From JBBQTQ01 sp038213135 (GTDB lineage: Bacteria; Actinomycetota; Thermoleophilia; Gaiellales; Gaiellaceae), in NCBI GenBank assembly GCA_038213135.1, contig JBBQTQ010000030.1:1-29280 (forward strand): 29,280 nucleotides of DNA, given 5' to 3'. The position numbers and the translations under genes were made by a program. The notes under the pieces are model-generated. The model worked only from the letters and a program-made list of their open reading frames with translations. It was not told the DNA's origin and searched no databases. Shown piece by piece: positions 6,811 through 14,087 of this stretch (positions within the stretch are counted from its first letter, which is position 1; each line of letters opens with the position of its first letter).

Positions 6811-7847
6811 TCCGGCTCGCCTGGCCCGACGTCGGGGCCGAGGAGGCGGCGGCAGTGGCGGCGGTGCTCGAGAGCGGGCAGCTGACGATGGGACCGAAGG
6901 TCGCGGAGTTCGAGGCCGAGCTCGCTCGCGCCTGCGACGTCGAGCACGCGGTCGCGCTCTCGTCCGGGACGGCAGCGCTGCACGCGGCGGTGCTGGCGAT
7001 CGGGATCGGGCCGGGCGACGAGGTGATCGTCCCCGCGTACACGTTCCCGGCGACGGCGAATGTCGTCGCCTTCGCGGGCGGAACGCCGGTGCTCGTCGAC
7101 GTCGACCCGGAGACGATGAACGTCGACCCGGCGAAGGTCGAGGTCGGGCCGCGGACGAAGGCGATCATTGCCGTCCACCTGTTCGGACGGCCGGCGCGAC
7201 TCGAGGAGCTGCCCGGGGTGACCATGATCGAGGACGCCGCCGGCGCCCTGGGGGCCCGCCGCGGCGGGCGGCCGGTCGGCGGCATCGGTCTCCTCGGCTG
7301 CCTCTCGTTCCACCCGCGGAAGATCGTCACGACCGGGGAGGGCGGCGCGGTGACGACGAACGACGAGGCGATTGCCGCAGCCGCGCGGGAGCTCCGGCAC
7401 CACGGCTGGCGGGCCGACGACATGCCGCAGGCGGGCCTGAACTACCGGCTCCCCGACTTGCTCTGCGCCGTCGGGATCCCTCAGATGCGCAGGCTCGACG
7501 AGCTGCTCGCTCGCCGCCAGGAGCTGGCCGTCGCCTACGAGGAGCGGCTGCGCGAGCTCCCTGTGGTGCTTCCGCGCGCGGACGCGGGCGACACGCACGG
7601 CTGGCAGGCCTACGTCGTCCAGGTCGACGGCCGCGACGACGTGCTCGCGCGGCTGCGCGCCGACGGCGTCGAAGCCCAGATCGGGACCTACGCGCTGCAC
7701 CGGCTCTCCGCGTACCGCGACCAGGGTTCGTTCCCGGGCGCCGACGCCGCCTACGAGCGCGCGCTCGCGCTGCCGTTCCACTCGAAGCTGAGCGAGAACG
7801 ACCTCGACCGGGTCGCAGAAGCCTTGACTAGCGCCATTAGTAAGTAG
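6807..7847 (+). CDS. DegT/DnrJ/EryC1/StrS-family sugar aminotransferase
   Basis: 346 residues, a little shorter than the usual 360-400. Conserved family blocks are SSGTAALHAAVLAIGIGPGDEVIVPAYTF near the N-terminus, the PLP-phosphate/ring Asp in MIEDAAGALGA, and the Schiff-base lysine in SFHPRKIVTTGEGG. Family enzymes transfer an amino group, usually from glutamate, to a 3- or 4-keto nucleotide sugar. The gene begins with GTG overlapping the SDR stop (GTGA), so the pair probably makes one activated amino sugar. The divergent operon encodes two ATP-grasp ligases that could acylate the new amine. The 3' end also carries promoter and operator sequence for the next gene (tetR-like): the -35 is inside the coding region and the TAG stop lies within the operator. 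Confidence 0.9.
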   Translation: MIRLAWPDVGAEEAAAVAAVLESGQLTMGPKVAEFEAELARACDVEHAVALSSGTAALHAAVLAIGIGPGDEVIVPAYTFPATANVVAFAGGTPVLVDVDPETMNVDPAKVEVGPRTKAIIAVHLFGRPARLEELPGVTMIEDAAGALGARRGGRPVGGIGLLGCLSFHPRKIVTTGEGGAVTTNDEAIAAAARELRHHGWRADDMPQAGLNYRLPDLLCAVGIPQMRRLDELLARRQELAVAYEERLRELPVVLPRADAGDTHGWQAYVVQVDGRDDVLARLRADGVEAQIGTYALHRLSAYRDQGSFPGADAAYERALALPFHSKLSENDLDRVAEALTSAISK

Positions 7848-7853
7848 TAACTT
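7824..7853 (+). promoter_or_regulatory. Promoter of the TetR-type regulator gene
   Basis: TTGACT at 7824-7829, an 18-nt spacer and TAACTT at 7848-7853 form a good -35/-10 pair. The predicted start site lies just before the GTG at 7862, so the transcript would be leaderless or nearly so. The promoter sits in the last codons of the aminotransferase gene and overlaps the operator-like site at 7838-7853. Confidence 0.55.
7838..7853. promoter_or_regulatory. Operator-like site 1 (putative TetR binding site)
   Basis: TAGTAAGTAGTAACTT contains the palindrome AAGT-N4-ACTT and covers the -10 box of the regulator gene. It matches the reverse complement of the site at 8405-8420 (TAGTAAGTGTTCACTA) at 12 of 16 positions. 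A shared palindrome in front of both the regulator and the exporter is what autoregulated TetR/efflux pairs show. Binding is inferred, not demonstrated. Confidence 0.55.
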
Positions 7854-7861
7854 CCAACACC

Positions 7862-8386
7862 GTGAGCACGGTGACGAGAAGGCAGTCGGCCGAGGAGCGG
7901 CGCGACGCGGTTCTCCAGGCCGCGCTCTCGGAGTTCGCGACGGGTGGTCTGCGCGGCGCGTCGGCGGATGCGATCGCGCAGTCGGCCGGCATCTCGCAGC
8001 CGTACCTCTTCCGTCTCTTCGGGACGAAGAAGCACCTGTTCCTCGCCTGCGTGCACCGCGGCTTCCGTCAGACGCTCGAGCTCTTCCAGCAGGCTGCCGT
8101 CGGCCAGGGGCCGGACGAGATCTTCGAGGCGATGGGCAACGCGTATATGGAGATGCTCGAGGGCGATCGCACCGCGCTGCTCCTCCAGTTGCAGGCATAC
8201 GCCGCCTGCTACGACGACGAGGTGCGCGAAGTCGTGCGCGAGGGATTCTCCGAGCTCTGGACCTACGTGGCCCGGGTATCGGGCAAGGACGAGGACGAGG
8301 TCAGGCGCTTCTTCGCCGTCGGCATGCTGCTGAACGTCTCGGCCGCGATGGAGCTGCCGCAGAAGGGACTTCGGCCTTGTGAGTGA
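7862..8386 (+). CDS. TetR-family transcriptional repressor
   Basis: 174 residues. The N-terminal helix-turn-helix domain (about 8-57) has the canonical form: ERRDAVLQAALSEFATGG, then ADAIAQSAGISQPYLFRLFGTKKHLF. The rest is a helical ligand-binding and dimerisation domain, somewhat shorter than the usual 185-210 residues, so the last helix may be reduced. TetR proteins repress neighbouring efflux genes until a ligand binds. Here an MFS exporter follows 51 bp downstream, and operator-like AAGT-N4-ACTT sites lie at both promoters, which argues for autoregulation and control of the exporter. The GTG start at 7862 is 8 nt after the -10 box and has no Shine-Dalgarno sequence, consistent with a leaderless message. 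The cassette is functionally unlike the sugar genes around it. Confidence 0.9.
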   Translation: MSTVTRRQSAEERRDAVLQAALSEFATGGLRGASADAIAQSAGISQPYLFRLFGTKKHLFLACVHRGFRQTLELFQQAAVGQGPDEIFEAMGNAYMEMLEGDRTALLLQLQAYAACYDDEVREVVREGFSELWTYVARVSGKDEDEVRRFFAVGMLLNVSAAMELPQKGLRPCE

Positions 8387-8391
8387 GTTTT

Positions 8392-8421
8392 TTGACCGGC
8401 AAGATAGTGAACACTTACTAG
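8392..8421 (+). promoter_or_regulatory. Promoter of the MFS exporter gene
   Basis: TTGACC at 8392-8397 is followed after 17-18 nt by TTACTA/TACTAG (8415-8421). The -10 region overlaps operator-like site 2. A Shine-Dalgarno-like AAGAGG at 8427-8432 precedes the GTG start at 8438, so this message, unlike the regulator's, has a short leader. Confidence 0.5.
8405..8420. promoter_or_regulatory. Operator-like site 2 (putative TetR binding site)
   Basis: TAGTGAACACTTACTA is an imperfect palindrome with TAGTRA half-sites. Its reverse complement matches operator-like site 1 at 12 of 16 positions. It lies between the -35 and the end of the -10 of the exporter promoter, a position where a bound repressor would block transcription. 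Confidence 0.55.
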
Positions 8422-8437
8422 GCAACAAGAGGCTGAA

Positions 8438-9838
8438 GTGAGGAAGCCAGGCTCGACTCTCTGGACGTTCGTGATCACCTCGGTCGCGCTCTTCATGGTC
8501 ACGCTCGACAACCTCGTCGTGACGACGGCGCTGCCGGTGATCAAGAAGGACTTGCACGCCACCCTCCAGGGGCTCGAGTGGACCGTCAACGCCTACACGC
8601 TGACGTTCGCGGTGCTGGTCCTGACGGGAGCGGCGCTCGGCGACCGCTTCGGCCGGAAGCGGCTGTTCACGATCGGGCTGGCGATCTTCACGCTCGGCTC
8701 GATCGCCGCGGCGCTCGCGCCGACGATCGATGCGCTGATCGCCGCGCGCGCGCTGCAGGGCCTCGGTGGCGCGATCGTGACGCCGCTGACGCTGACGCTG
8801 CTCAGCGCCGCCGTGCCCGCCGAGAAGCGTGGCCTTGCCCTCGGCGCCTGGGGCGGCATCGGCGGCCTCGCCGTGGCAATCGGTCCGCTCGTTGGCGGCG
8901 CGGTCGTGCAGGGCATCTCTTGGCAATGGATCTTCTGGCTGAACGTCCCGATCGGGCTGCTGCTGGCGCCGATCGCCGCTCGGCAACTGCGCGAGAGCCA
9001 CGGGCCATCGAACCGGCTCGATCTGCGCGGGCTCGGCCTCGCGAGCCTCGGACTGCTCGGGATCGTCTGGGGCCTCGTGCGCGGGAACGGCCAGGGCTGG
9101 TCGAGCCCCGAGGTCGTAGCGTCGCTGCTCGCGGGCGCCGCCGTGCTCGTCCTGTTCGTCCTCTGGGAGCTGCGCAGCGAGGCGCCGATGCTGCCGATGC
9201 GCTTCTTCCGGAACCGCACCTTCACGATGACGAACATCGCCTCGTTGCTGATGTTCTTCGGGATGTTCGGGTCGATCTTCCTGCTGGCCCAGTTCTTCCA
9301 GACCGTGCAGGGCTACTCGCCGCTAGGCGCCGGTCTGCGGATCCTGCCCTGGACGGCGATGCCGATCTTCATCGCACCGATCGCGGGTGCGCTCTCCGAC
9401 AAGATCGGCGGCCGGATCTTGATGGCTACGGGTCTGACGTTGCAGTCGATTGGCCTCGGTTGGATGGCCGCCGTGGCGACGCCGACGGTTGCCTACTCGG
9501 AGTTCATCGCGCCGTTCGTCCTGTCGGGAATCGGCATGGCGCTCTTCTTCGCGCCGGTCGCGAACGTCGTCCTCTCGGCCGTCAAGCCCGAGGAGGAGGG
9601 TCAGGCTTCGGGCGCCAACAACGCGATCCGCGAGCTGGGCGGCGTCTTCGGCGTGGCGGTGCTGGCCTCGATCTTCGCGAGCTACGGCGGCTACCGGACG
9701 GGCTCGACTTTCGTCTCCGGCTTGACGCCCGCGATCTGGGTCGGCGCCGCTTTGGTGCTCGTCGCGGCTGCAGCGGCGGTGGCTATCCCGCGGCGCCGGC
9801 GAGCAGCGAGCCTCGAGACCGCGTTCGAGACCGCCTAG
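8438..9838 (+). CDS. MFS drug exporter, DHA2 (EmrB/QacA) type
   Basis: 466 residues with about 14 predicted membrane helices, as in the DHA2 family. Recognisable motifs are LDNLVVTTALP in helix 1 (motif D1), GDRFGRKR between helices 2 and 3 (motif A), and GGLAVAIGPLVGG with WQWIFWLNVPIG (motif C and the following helix), the antiporter signature. Such proteins export toxic compounds in exchange for protons. The GTG start at 8438 has AAGAGG 5 nt upstream. The gene follows a TetR repressor with matching operator-like sites, so it is probably induced by its own substrate. It lies between two parts of the polysaccharide locus and has no obvious link to it. Export of a cluster product is possible but unsupported. 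Confidence 0.92.
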   Translation: MRKPGSTLWTFVITSVALFMVTLDNLVVTTALPVIKKDLHATLQGLEWTVNAYTLTFAVLVLTGAALGDRFGRKRLFTIGLAIFTLGSIAAALAPTIDALIAARALQGLGGAIVTPLTLTLLSAAVPAEKRGLALGAWGGIGGLAVAIGPLVGGAVVQGISWQWIFWLNVPIGLLLAPIAARQLRESHGPSNRLDLRGLGLASLGLLGIVWGLVRGNGQGWSSPEVVASLLAGAAVLVLFVLWELRSEAPMLPMRFFRNRTFTMTNIASLLMFFGMFGSIFLLAQFFQTVQGYSPLGAGLRILPWTAMPIFIAPIAGALSDKIGGRILMATGLTLQSIGLGWMAAVATPTVAYSEFIAPFVLSGIGMALFFAPVANVVLSAVKPEEEGQASGANNAIRELGGVFGVAVLASIFASYGGYRTGSTFVSGLTPAIWVGAALVLVAAAAAVAIPRRRRAASLETAFETA

Positions 9839-10056
9839 GAGGTCAGGCCGCCGGCTGTCTTGGCACGTCCTTGCCGTGGGGATAAGGATTCCCACTCTCT
9901 GAGCACTCCGGGCACAGACCCGCGCGGGTTTGCTCGATATCGTCGACTCCAGAGGGAGGCGGGTCGAAGCCCCCACCCAAGGGTGGGGGTATGGGGCGCG
10001 CCGGCGCCATAGCCGAAAACGCCGGTCGCCTTAAGACAGTAGGTTTCTCCCTGCAA
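9839..10056. other. Intergenic region with several hairpins before the ten-gene run
   Basis: No convincing gene in these 218 bp. It contains an imperfect stem at 9876-9895 (GTGGGGAT/ATTCCCAC with one mismatch), a perfect 12-bp palindrome ACCCGCGCGGGT at 9918-9929 followed by TTT (a weak terminator candidate for the MFS gene), and the hairpin at 9970-9989. TAGGTT at 10040-10045 is a possible -10 box for the following operon, 11 nt before its ATG; no clear -35 was seen. Confidence 0.45.
9970..9989. repeat. C/G-rich perfect hairpin
   Basis: CCCCCACCCAAGGGTGGGGG has 9-nt arms that are exactly complementary; sterically it would fold as an 8-bp stem with a 4-nt loop. It is followed by TATGGGG rather than T residues. 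The right arm plus following G-run (GGG-T-GGGGG-TAT-GGGG) resembles the G-rich stretch at 2829-2843. Confidence 0.65.
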
Positions 10057-11004
10057 ATGGCGCAACCGAGTCCGCTTCCCCTCGGCGATCCGGCGCCTGA
10101 GCTCTCAATCGTGGTGACGCTCTACAACGAGGCGGATTCGCTCGACGAGCTCTACCGACGGACCACCGCGGCGCTCGACGGGCGCGACTACGAGCTGATC
10201 TTCGTCGACGACGGCTCGAGCGACGGCACGTTTGCCAGGATCGTGGAGCTCCACGCCGCGAACCCGCGTGTCCGCGCCGTCCGCTTCAAGCGCAACTTCG
10301 GGCAGCACCCGGCGATGCACGCCGGCCTGGCACGGGCGCGTGCCCAGATCGTCGTGACGATGGACGGCGATCTCCAGAACGCGCCCGAGGACATCCCGAA
10401 GCTCGTGGCCGCGGTCCAGGCGGGCAGCGACGTCGCCAGCGGCCGCCGCGTCGCGAGGCGCGACTCATGGGGCAGGACGCTTCCTTCGCGCGTCATCAAT
10501 GGCATGCTGCGCCGCTTCACCGGCGTCGACATCTCCGACTTCGGCTGTGCCTTCAACGCCTACCGCAGCGATGCGTTCCAGCCGATGCTCGACGCGATTG
10601 GCAAGCAGAAGTTCACGAAGGCGCTGATCCTCTCGAGCGGCGCCAGCGTCACCGAGGTCGACATCTCCCATGCGGCCCGCGGCGGCGTCTCCCGCTACTC
10701 GCCGTTTCGCCTGGCCCGGCTCGCCCTGCACGTGCTCGCCGGCTTCTGGCCGCAGCCGATCCAGTGGATCGGCGTCACCGTCGGGACGATCTGCTCGCTG
10801 CTCGCGACCATCCTCGGTGCGTACGGCGTCTTCTACTGGGTGGACAACGCGAACTTCCCCGGGCCGCTCTTCGGCGGTGTGGCCGTCCTCTACGTGCTCG
10901 GCATCCAGGGCTTCATCCTGGCCCTCGTCGGCGAGTATCTTGCCCGGATCCAGCGCGACGTGGAGGGCAGGCCGATCTACACCATCGAGAAAGAACTGGG
11001 ATGA
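10057..11004 (+). CDS. GT2 polyprenyl-phosphate glycosyltransferase (GtrB/ArnC/DPM1-like)
   Basis: 315 residues. The catalytic GT-A domain has LSIVVTLYNEADSL, FVDDGSSDGT at about 49-58 and the metal-binding MDGDLQNAPEDIP (DGD at 103-105). Two C-terminal membrane helices follow (about 225-290), ending in the amphipathic tail ARIQRDVEGRPIYTIEKEL typical of this subfamily. These enzymes move a sugar from a nucleotide donor to undecaprenyl phosphate. The carrier-linked sugar is then used outside the cell by GT-C enzymes, one of which may be the gene at 17069. I chose the ATG at 10057, because the longer frame back to 9991 crosses the hairpin and is low-complexity. It overlaps the next gene by ATGA and heads a ten-gene plus-strand run. 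Confidence 0.88.
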   Translation: MAQPSPLPLGDPAPELSIVVTLYNEADSLDELYRRTTAALDGRDYELIFVDDGSSDGTFARIVELHAANPRVRAVRFKRNFGQHPAMHAGLARARAQIVVTMDGDLQNAPEDIPKLVAAVQAGSDVASGRRVARRDSWGRTLPSRVINGMLRRFTGVDISDFGCAFNAYRSDAFQPMLDAIGKQKFTKALILSSGASVTEVDISHAARGGVSRYSPFRLARLALHVLAGFWPQPIQWIGVTVGTICSLLATILGAYGVFYWVDNANFPGPLFGGVAVLYVLGIQGFILALVGEYLARIQRDVEGRPIYTIEKELG

Positions 11005-11996
11005 AGCGCGTCCTCGTCACCGGCGGCGCCGGCTTCATCTCGTCGAACATGATCCGCCACCTGTTGCGGGCGACGCCCTACGAGGTCGTCTCGCTCGACG
11101 CGCTCACCTACGCGGGGAACCTGGAGAACCTGGCGGACGTGATGTCGCATGAGCGGCTGTCGTTCGTGCACGGCGACATCCGAGATGCGGAGCTGATGAG
11201 AGACATCGTCGCCGAGGTCGACGTGATCGTGAACGCCGCCGCCGAGTCGCACGTCGAGAAGTCGATCGAGCAGGGCGGCAGCGAGTTCGTCACGACGAAC
11301 GTCGAGGGGACGCAGGTGCTGCTCGACGCGATCCGCGCGACCCCTGTCGAGCGCTTCATCCTCGTCTCCTCGAGCGAGGTGTACGGAACGGCTCTGGCAG
11401 CGCCGATGGACGAGGAGCATGCGCTGAACCCGCGCAGCCCGTATGCGGCGACCAAGGCCGGCGCCGACCGGCTCGCCTACTCGTACTTCGTCACCTACGG
11501 CCTCCCGATCGTGATCGTGCGTCCGTTCAACAACTACGGGCCGCGCCAGCATCCGGAGAAGGTGATCCCGCGCTTCATCACGAGCGCCCTCGCCGACGAG
11601 CCGCTGACGATCCACGGCGACGGCCATGCGAGCCGCGACTGGCTCTACGTGGACGACGACGCGGAGGCGATCGAGGCGGTGATCGAGGCCGACCTCGGCA
11701 CGGTCGCCGGCGAGGTGATCAACGTCGCGACCGAGACCGACATCTCGGTCTCGGAGATCGCGGACGCCGTGCTCGACGCACTTGGAAAGCCGGCCTCGTT
11801 GCGCACGCACGTCGAGGAGCGGCCGGGCCAGGTGGACCGGCACATCGGCTCGACCGCGAAGGCGGAGCGGCTGCTCGGCTGGCGGGCACGCACGAGCTTC
11901 GAGGAAGGCCTCCAGCGCACCGTCGCGTGGTATCGCGAGAATGAGGGCTGGTGGAGGGCAATCCGCGGGAGGGCAGTAAGCGTCTCCTCGTCCTAG
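11001..11996 (+). CDS. RmlB-like NAD-dependent epimerase/dehydratase with altered active site
   Basis: 331 residues with RmlB (dTDP-glucose 4,6-dehydratase) hallmarks: LDALTYAGNLENL at 32-44, AESHVEKSI at 81-89, Y148-x3-K152 and RPFNNYGPRQHPEKVIPRFI. Two key positions differ. The nucleotide loop is GGAGFIS, with Ser for the third Gly. The catalytic STDEVYG is SSSEVYG, losing the Asp that acts in dehydration in RmlB. I therefore call it an RmlB-like SDR that may be an epimerase, decarboxylase or unusual dehydratase, not rmlB. The ATG at 11001 overlaps the upstream gene (ATGA), and the much longer frame upstream is a shadow of that gene. Its 3' end overlaps the next gene by 46 bp. Together with the later DegT and ATP-grasp genes it repeats the gene set seen at 4598-7847. 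Confidence 0.87.
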   Translation: MKRVLVTGGAGFISSNMIRHLLRATPYEVVSLDALTYAGNLENLADVMSHERLSFVHGDIRDAELMRDIVAEVDVIVNAAAESHVEKSIEQGGSEFVTTNVEGTQVLLDAIRATPVERFILVSSSEVYGTALAAPMDEEHALNPRSPYAATKAGADRLAYSYFVTYGLPIVIVRPFNNYGPRQHPEKVIPRFITSALADEPLTIHGDGHASRDWLYVDDDAEAIEAVIEADLGTVAGEVINVATETDISVSEIADAVLDALGKPASLRTHVEERPGQVDRHIGSTAKAERLLGWRARTSFEEGLQRTVAWYRENEGWWRAIRGRAVSVSSS

Positions 11997-13195
11997 GGGC
12001 GGGGCCTGCGCAGATCGGTTTGCTCGCCGCGGCGCGTGCCCGCGGCCTCTACACGATCGCCGTCGACCGCGATCCGTCGGCGCCGGGCTTCCGCTTCGCG
12101 GATCGGCGGGCGATCCTCTCTGCGGAGGACGAGCCGGGCATCGACAGGCTCGCCGCGGCCGAGCGGATCGACGGGATCATCGCCCCCGGAATCGACTTCC
12201 CGGTTGCGATCGCCGCCCGGGTCGCCGAGCGGCTGGCGCTGCCTCATCCGATCGACGGCTCGACGGCGCTGCTCGCCACCTCCAAGCAGCGCCAGCGCGA
12301 GCGGCTGGCCGAGGCGGGCGTGCCGCACGCCAGGTACGAGGTTTGCGCATCGCCCGAGGAGGCACAGGCCGCCGCGGACCGGCTCGGCTACCCCTGCGTG
12401 GCGAAGGCCCCCGACCGGCAGGGCCAGAAGGGACTCGTGTTGGTCACGGACCGCGAGGCGTTGCCGGGTGCCTATGCGGCCTCGCTCGCTGCCGCGCGAT
12501 CGAGTCTCGTCCTGATCGAGGAGCTCGTCGACGGGCCGGAGGTGACGGTGAACGGCTTCTCGGTCGAAGGTCGCTTCCATCCGCTGACCGTGACCGACCG
12601 GCTCGTCGCGGAGCCGCCGGCGTTCGGGGTCGCGCTCGCCCACGTCTGGCCGAGTCGACTCGAGCCCGCTCAGATCGGCGGCGCGATCGAGGCAGCGGCT
12701 GCGGCGGCGGAGGCGCTCGGCATCCGCGAAGGGCCGACGTACACGCAGGTGCTCGTCGACGAGGAGGGGCCGCGCGTCGGCGAGCTGGCCGCGAGGCTCG
12801 GCGGGGGGCATGACGCGGAGCTGTGCGAGGCCGCGCTCGGTGTCGACCTGAACGGGCTTGCTCTTTCGGCAGCGCTGGGCGAATCCCTCGAGCCGGAGCG
12901 GTTGCGACCGGTCGCGGGGGTGGGCGGGGGAGTGATGAGGTTCCTCGTCCCACCAAGCGGAGTGCTGGAGGTAATGGCAGGACTCGCGGAGGCCGAGCGC
13001 GTCGATGGGGTCGTCTGGGTGCGCCTCTACCGCGAGCCCGGCTACGTCTTCGTGCCGCTGCGGCGCGGCGCCGACCGGGCGGGCGCGGTGCTCGCGGTCG
13101 GCGAGTCGCGGGACGAAGCGCTTGCGCGTGCGGATCGGGCAGCAGAGCAAATACGCTTTGTCACCGTTGACGCAGAAGCTCTCGTCGGGCGCTAA
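11951..13195 (+). CDS. ATP-grasp ligase, PurK/LAL-like, paralogue of the 4598 gene
   Basis: 414 residues. It starts RLLVLGAGPAQIGLLAAARARG, followed by YPCVAKAPDRQGQKG (ATP lysine and flexible loop), FGVALAHVWPSR, and GELAARLGGGHDAEL at the metal site. The expected E-x-N-x-R asparagine is again Ala, as in the paralogue at 4598-5806. A C-terminal lid-like region follows (VRLYREPGYVF). The likely chemistry is ATP-dependent carboxylate-amine ligation; the substrate is unknown. The only workable start is the GTG at 11951, inside the 3' end of the SDR gene (46-bp overlap) and just after GAGGG. Within its run it lies between an SDR and, one gene on, a DegT aminotransferase, so the same three families recur as in the 4598-7847 block. 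Confidence 0.83.
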   Translation: MEGNPREGSKRLLVLGAGPAQIGLLAAARARGLYTIAVDRDPSAPGFRFADRRAILSAEDEPGIDRLAAAERIDGIIAPGIDFPVAIAARVAERLALPHPIDGSTALLATSKQRQRERLAEAGVPHARYEVCASPEEAQAAADRLGYPCVAKAPDRQGQKGLVLVTDREALPGAYAASLAAARSSLVLIEELVDGPEVTVNGFSVEGRFHPLTVTDRLVAEPPAFGVALAHVWPSRLEPAQIGGAIEAAAAAAEALGIREGPTYTQVLVDEEGPRVGELAARLGGGHDAELCEAALGVDLNGLALSAALGESLEPERLRPVAGVGGGVMRFLVPPSGVLEVMAGLAEAERVDGVVWVRLYREPGYVFVPLRRGADRAGAVLAVGESRDEALARADRAAEQIRFVTVDAEALVGR

Positions 13196-14084
13196 CACGC
13201 CGGAACCCTTCAGCGGCGGTCCGCTCAGCGATTTCGAGGACAAACCAATTCGCGGGAAGGCGGCAGCGGCGCTCCTTCCCGCCCTGCGGCGGTTCGAGTT
13301 CCCGGGGAAGTTCCGTCTTCTGAAGCATGTGAGCAAGCCGCGTTCCGGTTGCACAGTCAGCACCTTTCCCGGGGGCGTGCGACTTCACCTCGACATGAAG
13401 CAGCGGGTCGAGCGCGAGTACTTCCAGGGGCTTGCTGATCTCTTCGAACTTTCGCTTGTCCGCCGGTTCCTCGCGTCGGGCGGCGACGCCGTAGATATCG
13501 GCGGCTATATCGGGTTGTGGGCGATCACGGAGGCGCGTGCCGTCAGCGGTAGCGGCGGCCGCGTCCTCGTCGTCGAGCCGCACCCGATCCACTGCCAGCG
13601 CATTCGAGAGAACATCGAGCTGAACGGCTGCACCAACGTTGTTGTTGTCGATGCTGCCGCGTCGGACGAGGCGGGTTTCGCGAAGCTCGCCGTGCTCCAC
13701 GAGGAGGGGTCTGGCTGGTCGACGTTGAGCTCGAAGTCAGAGCTGCCCCCAATCGCCCAGCTCGATGTTCGTACGACCACCGTTGACGCCGAAGTTGCGA
13801 GGTATCGACTTGAACCGTCGTTCGTGAAGATCGACGTCGAGGGATGGGAGCTCGCGGTCTTGCGAGGGATGACTCAAACGCTCGCCCGGCGGCCGGTTAT
13901 CTGCTGCGAACTTGGAGTGGAGACTGCGGTTCCGGTAGCGAAGCAGCTGGAGCCGCGGGAGTATGTGGCTCTTCGCGTGGATCGACGCAGGTTGGTACGA
14001 CGGCTCGCCGCCGGCTGGTCGAATGTCTTCTTCGTGCCAAGTGAGCGGCTGAGCGAGATCCCTCGGCGGCTCGTACACGACTAG
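13167..14084 (+). CDS. FkbM-family methyltransferase 1
   Basis: About 305 residues. The SAM-binding motif is AVDIGGYIGLW (a variant of the usual DVGAHIG/DVGANIG), followed by VVEPHP (motif with the SAM ribose acid), ENIELNGC and FVKIDVEGWE, all FkbM landmarks. FkbM enzymes O-methylate sugars and polyketides. It is clearly paralogous to the gene at 24671 across its full length: both begin near LSD[FY]-x3-PIRG and share RR-x-EF-x-GKF, L-x-LDM and GLWAIT. The start is uncertain. I give the TTG at 13167, which overlaps the ATP-grasp gene by 29 bp; another TTG lies at 13158 and neither has a strong Shine-Dalgarno sequence. The third-position base use looks less GC-rich than in its neighbours, suggesting separate acquisition. 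Confidence 0.85.
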   Translation: MTQKLSSGANTPEPFSGGPLSDFEDKPIRGKAAAALLPALRRFEFPGKFRLLKHVSKPRSGCTVSTFPGGVRLHLDMKQRVEREYFQGLADLFELSLVRRFLASGGDAVDIGGYIGLWAITEARAVSGSGGRVLVVEPHPIHCQRIRENIELNGCTNVVVVDAAASDEAGFAKLAVLHEEGSGWSTLSSKSELPPIAQLDVRTTTVDAEVARYRLEPSFVKIDVEGWELAVLRGMTQTLARRPVICCELGVETAVPVAKQLEPREYVALRVDRRRLVRRLAAGWSNVFFVPSERLSEIPRRLVHD

Positions 14085-14087
14085 CCT

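Noticed and set aside
8340..8437. Frameshift at the C-terminus of the TetR gene
   Set aside because: Another frame stays open to 8440 but gives no recognisable TetR helix, and that stretch is better explained by the exporter promoter and operator.
6669..9001. Long minus-strand open frames opposite the DegT, TetR and MFS genes
   Set aside because: Low-complexity Arg/Ala/Pro-rich shadows; the plus-strand genes have full family motifs.
10467..11000. Long N-terminal extension of the RmlB-like SDR
   Set aside because: The added sequence is the out-of-frame reading of the GT2 gene; MKRVLVTGGAGF is a typical SDR start with an ATGA overlap.
11001..11996. Naming the SDR rmlB
   Set aside because: The STDEVYG catalytic motif is not conserved (SSSEVYG), and no rmlA, rmlC or rmlD lies nearby.
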